A stretch of DNA of 64,000 nt, taken from NCBI GenBank assembly GCA_021296235.1, contig JAGWAS010000011.1, positions 1 to 64,000 on the forward strand. The letters are read 5' to 3'. Shown piece by piece: positions 60,200 through 64,000 of this stretch; position 1 is the stretch's first letter; each line of letters begins with the position of its first letter. The DNA is from Paracoccaceae bacterium. Lineage in GTDB: Bacteria; Pseudomonadota; Alphaproteobacteria; Rhodobacterales; Rhodobacteraceae. Under the pieces are notes generated by a model. It worked only from the letters and a program-made list of their open reading frames with translations, made no database searches and was not told where the DNA came from. Made by a program: the position numbers and the translations under genes.

Positions 60200-60439
60200 G
60201 TTGCCCATCATCGAATCATGCGGATCCGGCGAACCATTGCCGCTGTTTGAAATCGAGTGATTTTTGAATGGATGGAAGATTGGTTGCAAGAGGGAATTCA
60301 GTTTGCCCATTCTTGGGACGGATCACCCTGATTTGATTGCCCGCCAGTGCAGACTTGAGTCGCCGGTCCGGCAATTTCGGGATTGTCGGGCATCAATTCG
60401 TTCCGTACCAGATCGCAATATGGACAAGGGGACCAAGGC

Positions 60440-61771
60440 ATGAACGAGATTTGGACTGGAATGGGTGCCTGCCGGCTGGGAAGACTGATCGGCCAGGGTG
60501 AAGTCAACCCGATTGAGCTTCTTGAGTCGTTCCTGGAGGGTATCGGGAATTTCCCGGAAGCCGACGAAATCTATGTGCGGGTAACGGCGGATCGTGCATA
60601 TGCCGAGGCGGAGGCGGCGGCGCGCCGCGCCGCTGCGGGGCGCCGAATTTCGATACTGGACGGCGTCCCGATCTCATGGAAGGACCTGTTCGATACCGCG
60701 GGCATCGGCACCGAGGCCGGCTCGCTGCTTCTCAAGGGAAGAACCCCGGCTCGGGACGCAGAGGTGTTGCAACGCGCCTCGGCACTCGGACTGGTTTGCC
60801 TTGGCAAAACGCATCTCAGCGAACTGGCCTTTTCCGGCTTGGGTTTGAATCCCATGGCCGGAACCCCGCATTGCGTGAACGACCGAAATGCGGTTGCCGG
60901 CGGGTCGTCCTCCGGTGCCGCTGCATCGGTTGCATTCGATCTGGCGGCTGCGGCTATCGGTTCGGACACCGGCGGGTCGGTTCGGGTTCCAGCGGCCTTC
61001 AATGATCTCGTTGGGTTGAAAACCACGTCAGGGCTGCTTCCCCTGACGGGGGTTGTGCCGCTCTGCAGGCGGTTTGACACTGTTGGGCCAATTGCCCGGA
61101 ACGTTGAGGATGCAGGCGCGGTTCTGGCCGCCCTGTGCGGAAACGGCCAAATGCCGGATCTTGCGGGAAGCCGGATCGACAGATTGAGCTTCCTGGTGCT
61201 GGAAAATGCACTGGAAGGGGTTCGAGACAGGCCAATGCAGGGTTTCAAAAGGGCGGTGGATTTGATCCGCGGCGCAGGTGCCAAAGTTGAAGAACGATCG
61301 GTTGGCGCAATCGCTGAGGCTTGGCCCCTGTCCGCGTGCCTCTACTGTGTCGAGGCCGCAGGTGAGTGGATTGATGTCATCGAGGCCAATCCCGAATTGA
61401 TGTTCAGTGAAGTCCGCAAGCGGTTCACCGCCGGCTTGGCCTTTTCCGGCACGGAATATGTCAAGGCCTGGAGTCGGTTGGACGAACTCAGGGAAGAGTA
61501 CCGGCTGGCGGTTTCCGGATTCGATGCTGTTCTGGCCCCGACATGCCCAATATTGCCACCGAACAGGAAATTGATTCTTGAGGACAGCGATCACCACACA
61601 ACCGAGAATCTGCTGGCGCTGCGCAATACCCGCATCGCCAATCTGATGGAGGTTCCTGCACTGACCCTGCCAACAGGATTGCCATCGACTGGAATTATGC
61701 TGCTTGGGCGTCCGTTTGACGAAGCAGGTATCCTGAAGACGGGATTGGAGGTTGAAAAGGCCTTGGGATAA
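60440..61771 (+). CDS. Amidase (amidase-signature family)
   Basis: 443-residue amidase with the Ser-Ser-Lys triad. The Lys is in ISWKDLFD, the cis-Ser in GGSSSGAAASVAFDLA and the nucleophile Ser in IGSDTGGSVRVPAA, with GLKTTSGLLPLTG after it. Family members hydrolyse amides, including Glu-tRNA(Gln) in GatA; without gatB/gatC next door this is probably a catabolic or peptide amidase. The ATG at 60440 has AAGG a few bases upstream. It comes 135 bases before the aminotransferase gene on the same strand. Confidence 0.9.
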   Translation: MNEIWTGMGACRLGRLIGQGEVNPIELLESFLEGIGNFPEADEIYVRVTADRAYAEAEAAARRAAAGRRISILDGVPISWKDLFDTAGIGTEAGSLLLKGRTPARDAEVLQRASALGLVCLGKTHLSELAFSGLGLNPMAGTPHCVNDRNAVAGGSSSGAAASVAFDLAAAAIGSDTGGSVRVPAAFNDLVGLKTTSGLLPLTGVVPLCRRFDTVGPIARNVEDAGAVLAALCGNGQMPDLAGSRIDRLSFLVLENALEGVRDRPMQGFKRAVDLIRGAGAKVEERSVGAIAEAWPLSACLYCVEAAGEWIDVIEANPELMFSEVRKRFTAGLAFSGTEYVKAWSRLDELREEYRLAVSGFDAVLAPTCPILPPNRKLILEDSDHHTTENLLALRNTRIANLMEVPALTLPTGLPSTGIMLLGRPFDEAGILKTGLEVEKALG

Positions 61772-61906
61772 GGCAGCCAATTCACGGAAGTTGCACAGTC
61801 CGGACCGGTTTCGGGGAAACTGCATTCGTGAGACTTTACCTGCCGGAGGAATTTTTATATGCTGTGAGCGAACGGGGCGAAACGATCCCGATTTTTGAGG
61901 CAGAAC

Positions 61907-63106
61907 ATGAGTTTCCCAGAGCGGTTTTCAGTGCTGCCGGAATATCCGTTCGCGCGACTGAACGGATTATTGCGGAAGAGACGGCCCGGAGGTGAGGTCA
62001 TTGACCTTTCTGTCGGTAATCCGCGACACGCGTTTCCCGACTGGATTTCCGAGGCGATAGCCGATGAAAGTGCCGGGCTTGGGACCTATCCCCCCACCAT
62101 GGGAACCCCGGAACTGTTGTGTGCAATATCCGGATGGATTGAACGGCGCTATTCGGTTGACGTAAATCCCGATCGGGAAATTTTGATACTCAATGGAACA
62201 AGAGAGGGGCTTTTCAACGCGTGTCTCTGGCTTGTTCCCGAATCTGAAAATGGTCAGGTTCCGTGCGTTCTCATTCCCAATCCGTTCTACCAGGTTTATG
62301 CCGGCGGTGTCGTTGCTGCGGGAGCAGAACCGGTCTACGTGCCGGCGGTGAAGGAAACGGGATACCTGCCCGACTATGCATCGCTGTCGCAGGACATTCT
62401 TGACCGCACATCACTTGCCTTTTTGTGTTCTCCCTCGAATCCGCAGGGCGCAGTCGCGTCAGCGGAGTATTTGGCGCAGCTTTTGAGCCTGGCCGAGCAT
62501 CACGGTTTTCGAATTCTTGCCGACGAGTGCTATTCGGAGATTTACCGAACCGTTCCACCGCCGGGAATTCTCGAAGTCGCTGCGGCGCACAAGGTCAAAC
62601 GCGAAAGTGTTGTGGCGTTTCATTCGTTGTCCAAGCGGTCGAACCTTCCCGGTCTGCGATCGGGGTTTCTGGTGTCCGGCCGCAAAACCGTGAAGTGGAT
62701 GAAGACACTGCGGGAATACTCGGCACCGTCAATGCCGGGACCATTGCAGAAGGCGTCGGCCCTGGCATGGGGTGACGAATTGCATGTTGAAGAGAACAGG
62801 CTGCGATACTGCCGGAAATTTGATGTTGCGGACCGGATTTTCGGAGATTTGGAGGGATACCGCAGCCCCGAGGGCGGTTTCTTTCTCTGGTTGAGTGTCG
62901 GCAACGGCGAGTCGGCGGCACTGAAACTATGGTCCGATTACGGCGTTCGCGTCCTCCCCGGTGAGTATCTTGGTCGGGAGGTAAACGGAAGTAATCCCGG
63001 TCGAGGTTACATCCGGGTTGCACTCGTTGCCGACGAACCCGAACTGGAAGCGGGCCTCGGGAAAATTAGGAAATTCATAGGCGAACAAGGAGCAGTTGTG
63101 TCATGA
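61907..63106 (+). CDS. dapC: Class I/II aminotransferase, DapC-like
   Basis: 399-residue fold-type I aminotransferase. VIDLSVGNPRHAFPDWI, AFLCSPSNPQGAVAS and the PLP lysine in HSLSKRSNLPGLRSGF are clear. The LSKRSN-x-PG-x-RSGF pattern is typical of N-succinyl-diaminopimelate aminotransferase (DapC), so a role in lysine and cell-wall precursor synthesis is likely but not certain. The ATG at 61907 follows GAGGC. Its stop overlaps the ftsK start (ATGA), a gene order common in Rhodobacterales. Confidence 0.85.
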   Translation: MSFPERFSVLPEYPFARLNGLLRKRRPGGEVIDLSVGNPRHAFPDWISEAIADESAGLGTYPPTMGTPELLCAISGWIERRYSVDVNPDREILILNGTREGLFNACLWLVPESENGQVPCVLIPNPFYQVYAGGVVAAGAEPVYVPAVKETGYLPDYASLSQDILDRTSLAFLCSPSNPQGAVASAEYLAQLLSLAEHHGFRILADECYSEIYRTVPPPGILEVAAAHKVKRESVVAFHSLSKRSNLPGLRSGFLVSGRKTVKWMKTLREYSAPSMPGPLQKASALAWGDELHVEENRLRYCRKFDVADRIFGDLEGYRSPEGGFFLWLSVGNGESAALKLWSDYGVRVLPGEYLGREVNGSNPGRGYIRVALVADEPELEAGLGKIRKFIGEQGAVVS

Positions 63107-64000
63107 CGTATGAGGCAAGACAACGCAGCCCGTTGGTTGACAGTCATTCGCGAACCATAATCGAACAACGAAGCAAGGAGGTCCTGGGGGTCGCAATGCT
63201 GGCCGCAAGTGTTGCCGCCGCAGCCATGTTGGGAACCTATTCGGCAACGGACCCCGGTCTTTTCACTGCCAACGACAATCCCATCCAGAATCTTCTGGGT
63301 GAAACCGGAGCCGCCATCGCCAGCCCGCTCATGCTGGTTATTGGTCTCAGTTCTTGGGGTTTTGTGGTGTTTCTCGCCGTTTGGGCCTTTCGTTTCATGT
63401 CGCATTCCGGTGATGACCGATTCCTGAGCAGGCTGGTTTTCCTGCCGTTTCTTATTGTTGCATTGACGATTCATCTGACTTGCCTCACGCCGCATGAGAA
63501 TTGGCCTCACGAATTCGGGGTCGGCGGGATGTTCGGTGAAACCGCTCTCGGCATCATAGTTTACTCCTGGCCGTCCGGCGTTCAGCAGGGGGAGGCGTTG
63601 TCGGCCTACATTTCGGCAGCGGCGGTTGCCCTGTTTGCGTTCCTGGCCCTGGGCGTGACACTTGAGGAGTTGGCGAGCTTGCCGCGCTCCCTTTCCAAAC
63701 AGGGCCGGATGGCCGGGAGAATTGCATCGGCCGCCAAGGCGCAGCAGCCGACTGGCGAATCCCTGCCGGGATCGGTTCTCGGTGCCTTCTCGCGGTTGCG
63801 GGTGGATCGAAAAAGCGCCTCCGAGGCGGCCGAACAGGCTGCGGAAGCTGTCGCTGTGCATCGTCAGGATGAATCCGGGGATGACGTGGCGAGCGATCCC
63901 GAGTCCGGCGGAAACACCCGCGGAATTTGGCGTTTTCCTGCATTCACGGGCCGAGTACGCAAAATTGAATTGGAAATGTTCAACAAAGATCGCAGTCCAA
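63103..64000 (+). CDS. ftsK: DNA translocase FtsK, N-terminal part
   Basis: Only the first 299 codons lie in the window. Four membrane segments are seen (about 30-50, 68-95, 108-125 and 165-185), with VLGVAMLAASVAAAAMLGTY first and ALFAFLALGVTLEEL last. A charged linker follows (EQAAEAVAVHRQDES). This is the membrane part of FtsK, which anchors the translocase at the division septum; the motor and KOPS-reading gamma domains should follow outside. The ATG overlaps the upstream stop. Confidence 0.85.
   Translation, partial: MTYEARQRSPLVDSHSRTIIEQRSKEVLGVAMLAASVAAAAMLGTYSATDPGLFTANDNPIQNLLGETGAAIASPLMLVIGLSSWGFVVFLAVWAFRFMSHSGDDRFLSRLVFLPFLIVALTIHLTCLTPHENWPHEFGVGGMFGETALGIIVYSWPSGVQQGEALSAYISAAAVALFAFLALGVTLEELASLPRSLSKQGRMAGRIASAAKAQQPTGESLPGSVLGAFSRLRVDRKSASEAAEQAAEAVAVHRQDESGDDVASDPESGGNTRGIWRFPAFTGRVRKIELEMFNKDRSP

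Noticed and set aside
1-64000. CRISPR array or long tandem repeats
   Set aside because: No regularly spaced direct repeats were seen on reading the window.

Overview
The window reads as chromosome of an alphaproteobacterium, probably a marine Rhodobacterales or close relative. The evidence is the housekeeping block on the right (hspQ, a DUF2794 gene, xth, a CnoX-type thioredoxin, LON-domain and Trm112-like genes, a UbiH-type hydroxylase, an amidase, a DapC-type aminotransferase and ftsK), the many ABC uptake operons, and genes that overlap by ATGA. No rRNA, complete tRNA or CRISPR array was found.

Region 1 (1-8184) looks like the right end of an integrated island. It begins inside a broken IS5-family insertion sequence that cuts a decayed DUF3644 gene. 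An HNH nuclease gene, a frameshifted small monooxygenase-like gene, a His-rich periplasmic protein and a Crp/Fnr regulator follow. The main content is a copper-linked redox operon on the minus strand: glutaredoxin-MauE fusion, membrane-anchored cytochrome c, cytochrome c' (frameshifted), multicopper oxidase and a second cytochrome c. It reads from a textbook CueR/HmrR promoter next to a CueR-like regulator. The island ends at a 3' fragment of a tRNA-Pro gene, which is the expected scar (attR) of integration into tRNA-Pro.

Region 2 (8185-16363) is a tightly overlapping catabolic operon on the minus strand: acyl-CoA dehydrogenase, ThDP enzyme, TPR protein, aminotransferase, a decayed CoA transferase and an exported cyclase-type hydrolase, with a LysR gene beside it. 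Its substrate is unknown. Region 3 (16364-27391) holds a metallo-beta-lactamase-fold protein, asd, an M17 aminopeptidase overlapping an NlpC/P60 hydrolase, two exporter-type transporters, and a triad of SBP56 (methanethiol oxidase type), 2Fe-2S ferredoxin and CoA-binding protein.

Region 4 (27606-35993) is a sugar-type ABC importer whose operon also encodes an argininosuccinate-lyase-like enzyme, divergent from a long PIG-L deacetylase. Region 5 (36000-39880) is a small accessory patch: a putative small toxin-like protein, an XRE regulator with a recognisable operator, a secreted peptidoglycan-binding protein and an IS1182 remnant. Region 6 (40160-49417) is an RpiR regulator divergent from a dehydrogenase and a liv-type ABC importer. 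That operon also carries a sixth, shortened ABC ATPase without a signature motif and two SDR dehydrogenases. A 16-bp perfect palindrome between regulator and operon is the likely operator.

Region 7 (49840-64000) is core chromosome: DUF2794, gamma-glutamyltransferase, hspQ, two OmpR-type response regulators, xth, CnoX, LON, Trm112, UbiH-like, a TPR protein, amidase, aminotransferase and the start of ftsK, which runs off the window.

Several left-side genes are broken by single-base indels, some of them in homopolymers. They are called pseudogenes here, but some may be sequence errors.
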